Source of the DNA: Rudaea sp.
GTDB lineage: Bacteria; Pseudomonadota; Gammaproteobacteria; Xanthomonadales; Rhodanobacteraceae
Length of the DNA: 51,972 bases
Reading direction: 5' to 3'
Assembly: GCA_025451955.1 (NCBI GenBank)
Contig: JANWJJ010000084.1
Span: 1-51,972 of the forward strand
The notes under the pieces were generated by a model. That model did not search any database. It was not told the origin of the DNA and saw nothing but the letters and a program-made list of their open reading frames with translations. This document shows positions 27,001 to 36,096 of the stretch, in pieces. A program made the position numbers and the translations under genes. Each line of letters starts with the position of its first letter. Positions within the stretch are counted from its first letter, which is position 1.

Positions 27001-27909
27001 GTCGATGCCGAGACGTTCACGCTCCGCGATCGCATGCGAGCGAGATCCGGCAAGCACGGCGTCGCCGGCAGCGTTTTCGCGCAACGGCCGCACCAGCGCG
27101 AGCGCCGCGTCGCGCGAATCGGCCAGCGCCGTCCAGAACGCCACGCGCACGCTGGCGCCCGGCGCGATGCGTATGCGCTGGCGCAAGCTGAAAACCGGAT
27201 CAAGCACGCAACCGACGGTGTTCGATAGCACCGCGGCAGGTTGCATCGCCTGCGCATTGCGCAACGTGCGCCCCCGACCGAGAAAGCGCATGCGATCGGT
27301 TTCGAATTCACAGGCGTCGACATCGTCGGACTCGATGACGGCGACATGCGCTGCCCAAATTTGCGCTTCATCCGGTGAGCGCCGCCGGCGCGTTGCCAGC
27401 AGGATCTTGTCCGGCGCAACCCATTCGGTCTGCACGAACATCTTGGAGAACGCCTGATGCGCCGCGTCGGCGCCGGCCGGACCGAGCACCAATTCGGCAT
27501 ACGAAGTCAGTGCGATCTCGCGCGGCGTGCCGCCGCGATTGACGAGGGTGACGCGGCGCAGTTCGATATCGCGATCGGCGGCGATCGCCACTTGCAGCAA
27601 GGTATCCAGCGTGCCGCGGGAATGCGCGACACTGATGCTACCATCCGTCAATGTGGATGCATAGACGTCGGAATAGTCGCCGCAAGGTTGCCACGCCGCG
27701 GACCAGACTTCGCCATTCTCCTCATCGCGCAGCAATATGTAGCTGCCCCAGGCATCGCCGACGGGATCTTCGCGCCAGCGGGTGACGGCAACTGCGCGCC
27801 AAGTACCGTAGCCCGATCCGGCCGCATTCAGCATTGCGGTATAGCGGCCGTTGGACAGCAACTGCGCACTGCGCAGCGGGGATTGCAGCAAGGCTTCGTG
27901 ATTCGACAT
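24001..27909 (-). CDS. Stand-alone GH94 protein, probable beta-1,2-oligoglucan phosphorylase
   Basis: This 1302-residue protein aligns along its length with the C-terminal part (from about residue 1600) of the glucan synthase at 305-8986, without the glycosyltransferase and cyclisation domains. It has an N-terminal beta-sandwich (LLSNGRYTAMLNAAGSGYG), a second one near 480 (DNGIGGFIDAGRAYAI) and an (alpha/alpha)6 barrel with GTGDWNDGMNNVG near 973, holding the expected catalytic Asp. GH94 enzymes of this architecture include 1,2-beta-oligoglucan phosphorylase, which releases glucose-1-phosphate. No signal peptide or membrane segment is visible, so it is probably cytoplasmic. The start at 27909 has AGGAAGG upstream; an ATG at 27930 is possible. 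It is divergent from the GH144-like gene across 62 bp. The substrate is inferred. Confidence 0.85.
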   Translation of the reverse strand: MSNHEALLQSPLRSAQLLSNGRYTAMLNAAGSGYGTWRAVAVTRWREDPVGDAWGSYILLRDEENGEVWSAAWQPCGDYSDVYASTLTDGSISVAHSRGTLDTLLQVAIAADRDIELRRVTLVNRGGTPREIALTSYAELVLGPAGADAAHQAFSKMFVQTEWVAPDKILLATRRRRSPDEAQIWAAHVAVIESDDVDACEFETDRMRFLGRGRTLRNAQAMQPAAVLSNTVGCVLDPVFSLRQRIRIAPGASVRVAFWTALADSRDAALALVRPLRENAAGDAVLAGSRSHAIAERERLGIDAAQAARFDTLVGALLVADSRLRASTVVLERGSGGAPVLWACGISGDRPIVLARVTAESGVACVRELLLAQRYWQAKRLGADVVLLDAASDDGDALHASLDQCVQAQNVALKAEHDAVQAAVFVLRDKAISAALRDGLATVARIVLDAADGLPDRAVENRDDDSSVAVAVPAKRLQSARASTLPVAPAPCEFDNGIGGFIDAGRAYAITLTDEYCTPLPWINVIANPDFGFLVSAEGGGYTWSINSQQNPLTPWPNDPVSDTPHEALYLRDDDTGDLWSATPLPIRVPSATYNIEHGKGYTRFAHAAHGIDVNLLQFVPKDDPLKLSRLRLHNRSARARHLSITGYVEWALGANGNVTAPFIVTSRDAPTGALFARNTWRAEFAERVAFIDLGGRQQACSGDRLEFLGRHGAVDRPAALTQNAALSGRTGAGLDPCGALQTSIELAPGEKVEIVFMLGDAASSADAQALIAKYRTADLGAALREVSTQWNQLLDTVQVRTPDRAMDILLNDWLLYQVLGCRVWARTAYYQASGAYGFRDQLQDVMALCVARPDVAREHLLRSAARQFIQGDVQHWWLPPSGQGIRTRISDDRIWLPYAATHYISTTGDTGLLDEALPFLEGETIKDGDTDAFFQPTAGKESVSVYEHCARAIDSSLTRGAHGLPLMGTGDWNDGMNNVGAKGCGESIWMAWFLLATIDAFAPLADARGDHARVHQWTDYATALRDVLDGENGWDGHWYRRGYYDDGTPLGSHSSDECRIDVIAQSWSVLAGATNRQHAAQAMASVDRMLIDRTNRIHRLFTPPFENSRENPGYIKGYPQGIRENGGQYTHGATWSIFAWALLGNGDRAAEVFDILNPIRHSDSTDAIARYRVEPYVACADVYSVAPYIGRGGWTWYTGSAGWLYRAGLEAVLGFQLLGDRLSLNPCVPKSWPGYAIVYRHHGKDATITRYEITVENPAHVSCGVARVELDGAVLADDPSCVARIPLTDDGGAHRVRVVLG

Positions 27910-27971
27910 GGGTACGGGATCCTTCCTCATGCGTGTACTGTATTCGCGTTTATGGGAACATTCCTGTCACC

Positions 27972-29288
27972 ATGAGTTCCCGTTCCTCCACTCTGGATGC
28001 ACAACTGCGGCATTTGCAGAACAAGGCCTTCGCCTATTTCCAGTACGAGACGAACCCAGGCAACGGACTGGTGGCGGACAAGACCGCGCCGGACTGGCCG
28101 GCCAGCATTGCCGCCATCGGACTGGCGCTGACCAGCTATCCGGTGGCGGTCGAACGCGGCCTGATGACCGAGCACGTCGCGATCCAGCGCACGCTGATCA
28201 CGCTACGCTTCTTCCGCGACAGCGTGCAAGGCGACGCGCCCGATGCCACCGGCTACCGCGGCTTCTACTACCACTTCCTCGACATGCGCAGCGGCAAACG
28301 CGTGTGGCAATGCGAACTGTCCACCGTGGACAGCGCGTTTCTGTTCGCCGGCATGTTGACCGCTGCGGCGTACTTCCGCGCCGATACGCCGGAGCAGCGC
28401 GAGATCCGCGAGCTGGCCGATCTGCTCTACCGGCGCGCGGACTGGGCCTGGGCACAGGCCGCCGATGGCACCATCGGTCACGGCTGGCGACCGGAGAACG
28501 GCTTCATCCCGCATCGCTGGCAAGGCTACGACGAGGGTCTGCTGCTGTACGTGCTGGCGCTGGGATCGCCCACGCATCCGCTGCCGCCGGCTGCGTACAC
28601 CGCCTGGGCCTCCACCTATGAGTGGAAGCGCTGCTACGACATCGATTACCTGTATTGCGGCCCGCTGTTCACCCATCAGTTGTCGCATGTATGGATCGAC
28701 TTCCGCGGCATCCAGGACCCTTTCATGCGTGGCAAGGGCATCGATTATTTCGAGAACAGCCGGCGCGCCACGCAGATCCAGCAGCGCTATGCGATCGACA
28801 ATCCACAAGGCTTCCGCGGCTACGCCGCCGATTGCTGGGGCATCACCGCCAGCGACGGACCGGGTCCGGCTTCGCGGACGATCGACGGCGTGCAGCGCCA
28901 GTTCTATGGCTACGAGGGCCGCGGCGCGCCCTACGGCATCGACGACGGTACGTTGTCGCCGTGGGCGGTGGTGGCATCCTTGCCGTTCGCACCGGAGATC
29001 GTGCTACCCACCGTGCATCACTTCATTCATACGCTGCAACTGCACGACAGCCATCCCTACGGCTTCCGGGCGAGCTTCAACCCTACCTATGCGGACTCAT
29101 CCGGCGCCTCGGACTGCGGCTGGATCTCACCGTGCTTCTTTGGCATAAACACCGGGCCTATCCTGCTGATGGTCGAGAACCAGCGCAGCGGAATGCTGTG
29201 GAAGCTGCTGCACGGTTGCCGCTACCTCGCCGATGGTCTGCGCCGCGCAGGTTTCGGTGGCGGCTGGCTCGATGTCGGCGGAACATGA
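27972..29288 (+). CDS. Glycoamylase-type (PF10091/GH144-like) protein, probable endo-beta-1,2-glucanase
   Basis: The 438-residue protein has the PF10091 glycoamylase fold features: YFQYETNPGNGLVADKT near 20, GYDEGLLLYVLALGSPTH near 180, CGPLFTHQLSHVWIDFR near 230, and GWISPCFFGINTGPILLMVEN near 385. Characterised relatives in GH144 are endo-beta-1,2-glucanases; older annotations call them glucoamylases. No signal peptide is visible, unlike typical secreted GH144 enzymes, so it may act on an internal glucan. It leads a rightward set with gnd and pgl. The ATG at 27972 lacks a strong ribosome binding site. Confidence 0.8.
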   Translation: MSSRSSTLDAQLRHLQNKAFAYFQYETNPGNGLVADKTAPDWPASIAAIGLALTSYPVAVERGLMTEHVAIQRTLITLRFFRDSVQGDAPDATGYRGFYYHFLDMRSGKRVWQCELSTVDSAFLFAGMLTAAAYFRADTPEQREIRELADLLYRRADWAWAQAADGTIGHGWRPENGFIPHRWQGYDEGLLLYVLALGSPTHPLPPAAYTAWASTYEWKRCYDIDYLYCGPLFTHQLSHVWIDFRGIQDPFMRGKGIDYFENSRRATQIQQRYAIDNPQGFRGYAADCWGITASDGPGPASRTIDGVQRQFYGYEGRGAPYGIDDGTLSPWAVVASLPFAPEIVLPTVHHFIHTLQLHDSHPYGFRASFNPTYADSSGASDCGWISPCFFGINTGPILLMVENQRSGMLWKLLHGCRYLADGLRRAGFGGGWLDVGGT

Positions 29289-29375
29289 ACCTCATGGTGC
29301 ATTGCCGGTCATAACCTGCCGCACACTGCCGTTCGTGGCAGCGCTCGCACCACTTCGCCCGACAAGGAGTTTGCA

Positions 29376-30281
29376 ATGGAACTTGGCATGGTAGGTCTGG
29401 GACGCATGGGCGCCAACATGGCGCAACGCCTGGTAACGGGCGGCCACCAGGTGACCGGCTTCGATCCGAACGCGAATGCACGCAAGGCTGTGGAAGCCAA
29501 AGGCGTCGCATCGGCCGAATCGCTGCCGGCATTGGTCACCGCACTGCCGACACCGCGTGTGGTGTGGCTGATGGTGCCATCCGGCAAGATCACCGACGAC
29601 ACCGTCAACGCCTTGCTGCCACTGCTGGCCAAGGGCGACACCGTGATCGATGGCGGCAACTCCAACTACAAGGACAGCGTGCGCCGCGCCAAGCTCTATG
29701 CCGACAATGGCCTCGGCTACGTCGACTGCGGCACCAGTGGTGGCGTGTGGGGGCTAAAGGAAGGTTACAGCATGATGGTCGGTGGCGACGAAAAAACCGT
29801 CGCTGTGCTCAAGCCAATTTTCGAGACGCTCGCGCCGGGCAAGGACCAAGGATGGGGCCGCGTCGGCCTGGTCGGTTCCGGCCACTTCACCAAGATGATT
29901 CACAACGGCATCGAATACGGTTTGATGCAGGCTTACGCCGAAGGCTTCTCGATCCTGCAACACAAGCAGGAATTCGCGCTGGATCTGCAACAAGTCGCCG
30001 AGATCTGGCGCTACGGCAGCGTGGTGCGTTCGTGGCTGCTGGATCTGACCGCTGACGCGCTGAAGAAAAATCCGACCATGCAAGGCATCGCGCCTTACGT
30101 CGTGGATTCCGGCGAAGGCCGCTGGACGGTGGCCGAAGCAATCGATCTCGACGTGCCCGCGCCGATCATCACCGCCTCGCTGATCGAACGTCTGCGTTCG
30201 CGCGACGGCGAATCGTTCACCGACAAGCTGCTGTCGGCGATGCGCAACGAATTCGGCGGTCACGCGATCAAGAAAGAATGA
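29376..30281 (+). CDS. gnd: 6-phosphogluconate dehydrogenase, short decarboxylating type
   Basis: This 301-residue protein has an N-terminal Rossmann fold (GMVGLGRMGANMAQRL), the substrate motifs GGNSNYKDS and GTSGGVWGLKEGYSMMVGG, and the catalytic helix HFTKMIHNGIEYG. It oxidises 6-phosphogluconate to ribulose-5-phosphate and CO2. The short form is often NAD-preferring, but cofactor choice here is untested. AAGGAG precedes the ATG. It lies 87 bp after the GH144-like gene and overlaps pgl by 4 bases. Confidence 0.95.
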   Translation: MELGMVGLGRMGANMAQRLVTGGHQVTGFDPNANARKAVEAKGVASAESLPALVTALPTPRVVWLMVPSGKITDDTVNALLPLLAKGDTVIDGGNSNYKDSVRRAKLYADNGLGYVDCGTSGGVWGLKEGYSMMVGGDEKTVAVLKPIFETLAPGKDQGWGRVGLVGSGHFTKMIHNGIEYGLMQAYAEGFSILQHKQEFALDLQQVAEIWRYGSVVRSWLLDLTADALKKNPTMQGIAPYVVDSGEGRWTVAEAIDLDVPAPIITASLIERLRSRDGESFTDKLLSAMRNEFGGHAIKKE

Positions 30282-30976
30282 ATTCAACGCGCTGGCATGC
30301 CGTCGCGACGCCGGCGGCGCTGGGCGACGCCGCGGTCCAGCGCATTCTGGATGCCGCCACGGACGCCATCGCACGGCGCGGCGAATTCCTGATCGTGCTC
30401 GCCGGCGGCAATACGCCGCGCGATGTCTATTCGATGTTGCGCGGCGCCGTCACCGACTGGTCGCACTGGCGGATTTATTTCGGCGACGAGCGCTGCGCGC
30501 CTACGAACGATCCTGAGCGCAACAGCCAGATGGCGGCGACCACATTGCTCGATCATGTGCCGATCCCGCGCGCGCACATCCATCCGATTCCCGCCGAACT
30601 GGGCGCAACCAAAGCGGCGTCGGCGTATGCAAACACGTTGCACGGCGTCGGCGATTTCGACCTGGTGCTGCTGGGACTCGGCGAAGACGGCCATACCGCC
30701 AGCCTGTTTCCCGGTCGCGATTGGGGCGCCGCACAGGATTCACCCGATACGCTGGCCGTATTCGCCGCGCCCAAACCGCCGCCCGCGCGCGTATCGCTGA
30801 GCGCCGCGCGCCTGAGCCGCGCGCGCGTCGTGCTGTTTCTGGTCGATGGCGAATCCAAGCGCGATGCGGTGGCACGCTGGCGTGCGGGCGCAGATATTCC
30901 CGCCCGCGCCATCCTGCAGCAAGCAGGGGTCGATGTGCTGGTGGAATCCCGATTGTTGTCGCCTGACTGCCACTGA
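30278..30976 (+). CDS. pgl: 6-phosphogluconolactonase
   Basis: This 232-residue protein has the SugarP/DevB-type motifs GGNTPRDVYSMLRG near 43, FGDERCAPTNDPERN near 68 and LGLGEDGHTASLFPG near 130. It hydrolyses 6-phosphogluconolactone, the step between zwf and gnd. It overlaps gnd (ATGA) and converges on the DUF488 gene, with stops only 2 bases apart, so antisense interference between the two transcripts is possible. Confidence 0.93.
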   Translation: MNSTRWHAVATPAALGDAAVQRILDAATDAIARRGEFLIVLAGGNTPRDVYSMLRGAVTDWSHWRIYFGDERCAPTNDPERNSQMAATTLLDHVPIPRAHIHPIPAELGATKAASAYANTLHGVGDFDLVLLGLGEDGHTASLFPGRDWGAAQDSPDTLAVFAAPKPPPARVSLSAARLSRARVVLFLVDGESKRDAVARWRAGADIPARAILQQAGVDVLVESRLLSPDCH

Positions 30977-30978
30977 AG

Positions 30979-31524
30979 TCACAGCAAGCGTTCGCTGCCC
31001 GCCGCCACGTAGATCAGCTCGCCATCGACGATGCGCGCCGGCTGCGTCATCGGATGCGCTGCGGTGTGTTTGGCACCGAGGATATGCACCACCTCGACGC
31101 CCGCCACGCACAAGGCATCGGCGACCATCGAGCGATGGCAGCGCCACCAGACCGCTTCGGAGCACATCAGCGCGGTGCGCGATCGAGCTGCCAGCGTCAG
31201 CAGTTCATCCAGACCCTGCGTGAATTGCGGCGTCATCATGTAATCGGCGTAGCCGCGAAACGAGGCGTTGCGCCAGGCGGTGTTCGGCGAATCCGGCGCG
31301 ACACGGCGGCGGCCGCCGAGCATCGGCAACCATCGATAACCGATTTCATTTTCCGGCAACGTCGCCGCCAAGGCTTCCTTGCCGTATTGCGGATATTTTC
31401 GCGAGCCGGGAAAACTGCGTACATCGGCAATGGCTTGAATATGATATTCGGCGAGCAGGCCGAGAAACTCCTCGATCGGACGGGTCGAATGACCTATCGT
31501 CCAGATCGTTGCGGGTGTGGCCAA
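30979..31524 (-). CDS. DUF488-family protein
   Basis: This protein of about 181 residues contains the DUF488 motifs IWTIGHSTRPIEEFLGLL at its start, RSFPGSRKYPQY, and CSEAVWWRCHRSMVAD, where a Cys-Glu and a Cys-His-Arg pair look functional. No ATG occurs at a suitable place; a TTG at 31524, 18 bp after the transketolase stop, fits best but is uncertain. It is the last gene of the leftward pentose phosphate operon. The biochemical role of DUF488 is not established. Confidence 0.8.
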   Translation of the reverse strand: MATPATIWTIGHSTRPIEEFLGLLAEYHIQAIADVRSFPGSRKYPQYGKEALAATLPENEIGYRWLPMLGGRRRVAPDSPNTAWRNASFRGYADYMMTPQFTQGLDELLTLAARSRTALMCSEAVWWRCHRSMVADALCVAGVEVVHILGAKHTAAHPMTQPARIVDGELIYVAAGSERLL

Positions 31525-31541
31525 GTTTGCGGGGTTGGGCC

Positions 31542-33581
31542 TCAGAGCAACGCCTTGGCGCGCGCGCAAACGTTGTCGACAGTGAAGCCGTACTCGCGTA
31601 GCAGCACATCCGCAGGCGCGGAGGCGCCGAAGCGATTCACGCCCACCCCGGCGCCGTGATCGCCAACCCAGCGTTCCCAACCCTGGCGCACGCCCAACTC
31701 GACGGCGAGCCGCGCCGTTACTGCCGGCGGCAGCACGCTATCGCGATACTCCTGCGATTGCGCCTCGAACAAATCCCAGCTCGGCATCGACACACAGCGC
31801 ACATCGATGCCGTCTTTTTGCAAACGCTCCGCGGCGGCGAGAATCAAACCGACTTCGGAACCGCTGGCAATCAGGATCAACATCGGCTTGGCGTCCGCTG
31901 CATCGCTCAACACATAAGCGCCACGACGCAATCCGTCCGCCGCGGCATAGCGGTTGCGATCCAGGGTCGGCACACTCTGCCGGGTCAAGGCCAGCACGAC
32001 CGGTCGATCGCGCGTTTCCACGGCGACGCGCCAGGCGACCGCGGTTTCGTTCGCATCGCACGGACGAATCAAGCTCAGATTCGGAATCGCACGCAAGTTC
32101 GCCAATTGCTCCAGCGGCTGATGCGTCGGGCCGTCTTCGCCGAGCGCGATGCTGTCGTGAGTGAACACGTTGACGACGTGCAACTTCGACAGCGCAGCGA
32201 GCCGCATCGGCGGGCGCATGTAATCGGAGAAGATCAGAAAGGTGGCGGTGTAGGGAATGAAACCACCATGTGCGGCCATGCCATTGGCGATGGCGCCCAT
32301 CGCGTGTTCGCGCACACCGAAATGCAGATTGCGTCCGGCGTAGCTCCACACTTCGTTCGGCGCGCCCTGTTCATCTGGCTCCTTGCCGGGCGAGAACACG
32401 CCTATCCCCGTGACCGCAGTGAACGTGGACGGATCCAAGTCCGCCGAGCCGCCGCTGATCGCCAGCAACTTCGGCGCAATCGCGCTCAATACTTTGCCGC
32501 CGGCAACGCGCGTGGAGATACCCTTAGCGTCAGTGGGGAATACCGGGATATCGGCGTCCCAGCCTTGCGGCAGTTCACCGTGCAGGCTTTGCTGCAAGGC
32601 TTGGGCGAGTTGCGGATGCGCTTGCGCATATTTGTTGAAGCGCCGGTTCCACGCCGCTTCCGCGCGCTTGCCGCGTTCCTGCGCCTGACGGAAGTGTTGC
32701 AGTGCTGCATCCGGAATCAGGAACGGCGGCTGTTCGGGCCAACCGAGTTTGCGCTTGGTTGCGGCGACATCTTTTTCGCCAAGCGGCGAACCGTGCGCCT
32801 TGAAACTATCTTGCTCCGGCGAACCGTAACCGATATGCGTACGCACCAGGATCAGCGACGGCTTTTTCGTCTGCCTGCATGCGCGCTTGATCGCCTGATC
32901 GATCACGTCCACATCATTGCCATCGGCGACGAACTGCACATGCCAGCCGTAAGCCTTGAACCGCGCCGCGCGATCCTCGGTGAAGGTGATGTCGGTGCCG
33001 GCCGACAAGGTTACATAGTTGTCGTCGTACAGGCAGATGAGTTTGCCAAGTTGCAGATGTCCGGCGAGCGACGCGGCTTCGGACGCCACGCCTTCCATCA
33101 AATCGCCGTCGCTAACGATGGCGTACGTGTGATGATCGACCACGGTGTGGCCGTCGCAGTTGTAGCGTGCGGCGAGCTGCGCCTCGGCCATCGCCATGCC
33201 GACGGCGTTGGCCATGCCTTGGCCTAGCGGACCGGTGGTGACTTCGACACCCGGCGTGTGTCCACGCTCGGGATGTCCCGGCGTCTTGCTGCCCCATTGG
33301 CGGAACTGCTTGATATCGTCGAGCGACAGGTCGTATCCGGTCATGTGCAGCAAACTATACAAAAGCGCCGAACCGTGTCCGGCCGAGAGCACGAAGCGGT
33401 CGCGATTGGCCCACGCAGGATTGGCCGGATGATGTTTCAGAAATTGCGTCCACAACACGTAGGCCATCGGTGCTGCGCCGAGCGGCAGTCCGGGATGGCC
33501 GCTGTCGGCTTTCTGCACCATGTCCACCGACAGGAAGCGAAGAGTGTTGATGCATTGCTGGTCGAGTGCTGGCGTGGTCAT
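31542..33581 (-). CDS. tkt: Transketolase
   Basis: This 679-residue protein has the normal transketolase length. It shows the N-terminal thiamine-diphosphate domain ([18 protein letters not shown] near 28, [13 protein letters not shown] near 157 as the cofactor motif), a pyrimidine domain ([19 protein letters not shown] near 422) and the C-terminal domain. It transfers two-carbon units between pentose phosphates and other sugar phosphates. AGGA lies 8 bases before the ATG. It lies 95 bp after the VIT gene. Confidence 0.96.
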   Translation of the reverse strand: MTTPALDQQCINTLRFLSVDMVQKADSGHPGLPLGAAPMAYVLWTQFLKHHPANPAWANRDRFVLSAGHGSALLYSLLHMTGYDLSLDDIKQFRQWGSKTPGHPERGHTPGVEVTTGPLGQGMANAVGMAMAEAQLAARYNCDGHTVVDHHTYAIVSDGDLMEGVASEAASLAGHLQLGKLICLYDDNYVTLSAGTDITFTEDRAARFKAYGWHVQFVADGNDVDVIDQAIKRACRQTKKPSLILVRTHIGYGSPEQDSFKAHGSPLGEKDVAATKRKLGWPEQPPFLIPDAALQHFRQAQERGKRAEAAWNRRFNKYAQAHPQLAQALQQSLHGELPQGWDADIPVFPTDAKGISTRVAGGKVLSAIAPKLLAISGGSADLDPSTFTAVTGIGVFSPGKEPDEQGAPNEVWSYAGRNLHFGVREHAMGAIANGMAAHGGFIPYTATFLIFSDYMRPPMRLAALSKLHVVNVFTHDSIALGEDGPTHQPLEQLANLRAIPNLSLIRPCDANETAVAWRVAVETRDRPVVLALTRQSVPTLDRNRYAAADGLRRGAYVLSDAADAKPMLILIASGSEVGLILAAAERLQKDGIDVRCVSMPSWDLFEAQSQEYRDSVLPPAVTARLAVELGVRQGWERWVGDHGAGVGVNRFGASAPADVLLREYGFTVDNVCARAKALL

Positions 33582-33676
33582 GCTAGTTCCTGATCCATTG
33601 TGTGATTGGACACCCCTGCGAGAGTGACCGTGTGTGAGTCAAGTTGCCGTCAAGCCAATAAGGTCGATGGTTTTGC

Positions 33677-34372
33677 TCATGCGGCAGCGCCAAGCAGTGC
33701 GCCGACACCGGCAGTGATCGCCATCGCCAGCGCACCCCAGAAGCCCACGCGCAGCGCGCCGACCGTCACACTGGCGCCGCCCACGCATGCGGAGACGCCG
33801 CCAAGCAACGCGAGGAAGACCAGCGCGGTGACGAAAACGAGTGCGATCACGGTACTTGCTGGAGACAACACGGCAACCAACAACGGCAACGCAGAGCCGA
33901 TGGCAAAACTCGCCGCCGAGGCCGTGGCGGCCTGCAGCGGTCGTGCCCGCAATGCTTCGGTGATGCCAAGCTCGTCGCGGGCATGTGCATCCAGTGCATC
34001 GTGGGCCATCAGCTGCACGGCAACTTGCCTGGCAAGGGCCGGATCCAGCCCGCGACCGACATAGATCGCGGCTAGTTCCTTGTGCTCTCCTTCGTTGTCG
34101 GTGTGTAGCTCTTGGCGTTCCTGCTGCAGCTCGGCCTGCTCGCTGTCGGCTTGCGAATGCACCGACACATATTCGCCCGCCGCCATCGACATCGCCCCCG
34201 CCACCAGTCCGGCCACGCCAGCCACCAGGATGCCGGTGTGACTGGCATGCGCCGCCGCCACACCGAGCAGCAGGCTGGCGGTCGAGACGATGCCGTCGTT
34301 CGCGCCCAGCACGGCCGCGCGCAGCCAGCCGATGTGGCTGGTGCGATGTCGCTCATGATGACGTGCGCGCAT
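33677..34372 (-). CDS. VIT1/CCC1-family transporter
   Basis: The 231-residue protein has the VIT family layout: a first helix with AAVLGANDGIVSTASLLLGV, a second with GLVAGAMSMAAGEYVSV, a charged cytoplasmic helical domain (about 75-145, with EQAELQQERQEL), and three C-terminal helices. Relatives move Fe(II) or Mn(II). AAGGGA precedes the ATG. Its place between pgm and tkt is odd for a metal carrier, and the functional link is not obvious. Confidence 0.88.
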   Translation of the reverse strand: MRARHHERHRTSHIGWLRAAVLGANDGIVSTASLLLGVAAAHASHTGILVAGVAGLVAGAMSMAAGEYVSVHSQADSEQAELQQERQELHTDNEGEHKELAAIYVGRGLDPALARQVAVQLMAHDALDAHARDELGITEALRARPLQAATASAASFAIGSALPLLVAVLSPASTVIALVFVTALVFLALLGGVSACVGGASVTVGALRVGFWGALAMAITAGVGALLGAAA

Positions 34373-34443
34373 GGATTCCCTTCACTGGGTTGTCGTGCGC
34401 ACAGCCATGTGGCGCATGGTGCAGCTTTTGATGCGCTGGTCGA

Positions 34444-36096
34444 TCATGTGCCGCCAAGCGCCGCGTCGACGATCTTCTGCGCTTCAGCCAGAACGCTCTG
34501 CAGGTGGTCCTGGCTCTTGAAGCTTTCCGCGTAGATCTTGTAGATCGCCTCGGTGCCGGACGGTCGCGCGGCGAACCAGCCGCTGGCGGCCACGACCTTG
34601 ATGCCGCCGATCGCCGCGCCATTGCCCGGTGCCTTGTCGAGCACCTGCTCGATTTTTTCGCCGGCGAGCAGGTCGCTCTTCAATTGATCGGGCGACAGCC
34701 TGGCCAGCTTCGCCTGTTGCGCGGGCGTGGCGGCCGCTTCGACACGATCGGCGAACGGTTCACCGAGTTCCTTGGCTAGCTGCGTGTACAGCTCGCCCGG
34801 GTCCTTGCCCTGACGCGCCGTGATCTCGGCCGACAGCAGCGCCGGCACCAGACCGTCCTTGTCGGTGGTCCATACCGAGCCGTCGTGGCGCAGCAGCGAG
34901 GCGCCCGCGCTCTCTTCGCAGCCGAAGCCGAGCGAGCCATCGAACAGGGCTTCGGAAAACCACTTGAAGCCGACGGGCACTTCATACAGCGATCGACCCA
35001 ATCGCTTCACCACGCGGTCGATCAGCGCGGTGGTGACCACGGTCTTGCCGACCGCGGCCTTGGCGTTCCAGTTCGACCGATGCTGGAACAGATAGTCGAC
35101 CAGTACCGACAGGTAACGATTCGGTTCCATCAGGCCCCTGCTGCGGGTAACGATGCCGTGGCGATCGTGGTCGGTGTCGCAGGCGAACGCGACATCGTAT
35201 TGGTCCTTCAGTCCGATTAGTCGCTGCATTGCATACGACGACGATGGATCCATGCGGATCTTGCCGTCCCAATCCACTGTCATGAACGCGAACTGCGGAT
35301 CGACTTCTGCGCTGACCACGGTGAGGTCGAGCTTGTAGCGCTCGGCAATCGGCGCCCAGTAATGCACGCCGGCACCCCCCAGCGGATCGACGCCCATATG
35401 CACGCCGGCGCTACGGATAGCATCGAAGTCGATGATGTTGGCGAGATCGGCGACGTAGTTATTGAGGTAATCGTGTTCGTGGGTCGTGGAGGCCTTGCGC
35501 GCCTGCGCGAACGGCATGCGCTTCACATCTTTCAGACCGCCTTCGAGCAGCGCATTGGCGCGGTTCTGCACCCAACCGGTGATGTCAGTGTCGGCCGGGC
35601 CGCCGTTGGTGGGGTTGTATTTGAAGCCACCGTTGTCCGGCGGATTGTGCGACGGCGTGATCACGATGCCATCGGCGAGGCCACTGGTTCGCCCCTTGTT
35701 GTAGACCAGGATCGCGTGCGAGATCGCCGGCGTCGGCGTGAACTCGCCGCCGGTGGCGATCATCGTCTCGACGCCGTTCGCGGCGAGCACTTCCAGCGCG
35801 TTCTCGAACGCGGGCTGCGACAGTGCATGCGTATCCGCACCGATGAACAACGGGCCGTCGATGCCCTTGCTCTTGCGGTATTCGTAGATCGCCTGGCTGA
35901 TCGCGAGGATGTGCCACTCGTTGAAGCTGCGATCAAACGAGCTGCCGCGATGGCCGGAGGTGCCAAACGCCACGCGCTGCGCGGCCACCGACGGATCGGG
36001 CTTGAGGTCGGCATACGCAGTGAGCAGCTTCGTGATGTCGACCAGGATCGACGCCGGTGCCGGCTTGCCGGCGAGTGGACTGATGATTTGACTCAT
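34444..36096 (-). CDS. pgm: Phosphoglucomutase (alpha-D-glucose phosphate-specific)
   Basis: This 550-residue protein has the active-site serine loop [11 protein letters not shown] near 145, the metal loop DTDHDRHG near 305, the sugar-binding loop CEESAGAS and the phosphate-binding RPSGTE near 510. It interconverts glucose-1-phosphate and glucose-6-phosphate. In this setting it would connect the GH94 phosphorylase product to zwf and also supply glucose-1-phosphate toward UDP-glucose. The ATG at 36096 overlaps the pgi stop, indicating coupled translation. Confidence 0.95.
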   Translation of the reverse strand: MSQIISPLAGKPAPASILVDITKLLTAYADLKPDPSVAAQRVAFGTSGHRGSSFDRSFNEWHILAISQAIYEYRKSKGIDGPLFIGADTHALSQPAFENALEVLAANGVETMIATGGEFTPTPAISHAILVYNKGRTSGLADGIVITPSHNPPDNGGFKYNPTNGGPADTDITGWVQNRANALLEGGLKDVKRMPFAQARKASTTHEHDYLNNYVADLANIIDFDAIRSAGVHMGVDPLGGAGVHYWAPIAERYKLDLTVVSAEVDPQFAFMTVDWDGKIRMDPSSSYAMQRLIGLKDQYDVAFACDTDHDRHGIVTRSRGLMEPNRYLSVLVDYLFQHRSNWNAKAAVGKTVVTTALIDRVVKRLGRSLYEVPVGFKWFSEALFDGSLGFGCEESAGASLLRHDGSVWTTDKDGLVPALLSAEITARQGKDPGELYTQLAKELGEPFADRVEAAATPAQQAKLARLSPDQLKSDLLAGEKIEQVLDKAPGNGAAIGGIKVVAASGWFAARPSGTEAIYKIYAESFKSQDHLQSVLAEAQKIVDAALGGT

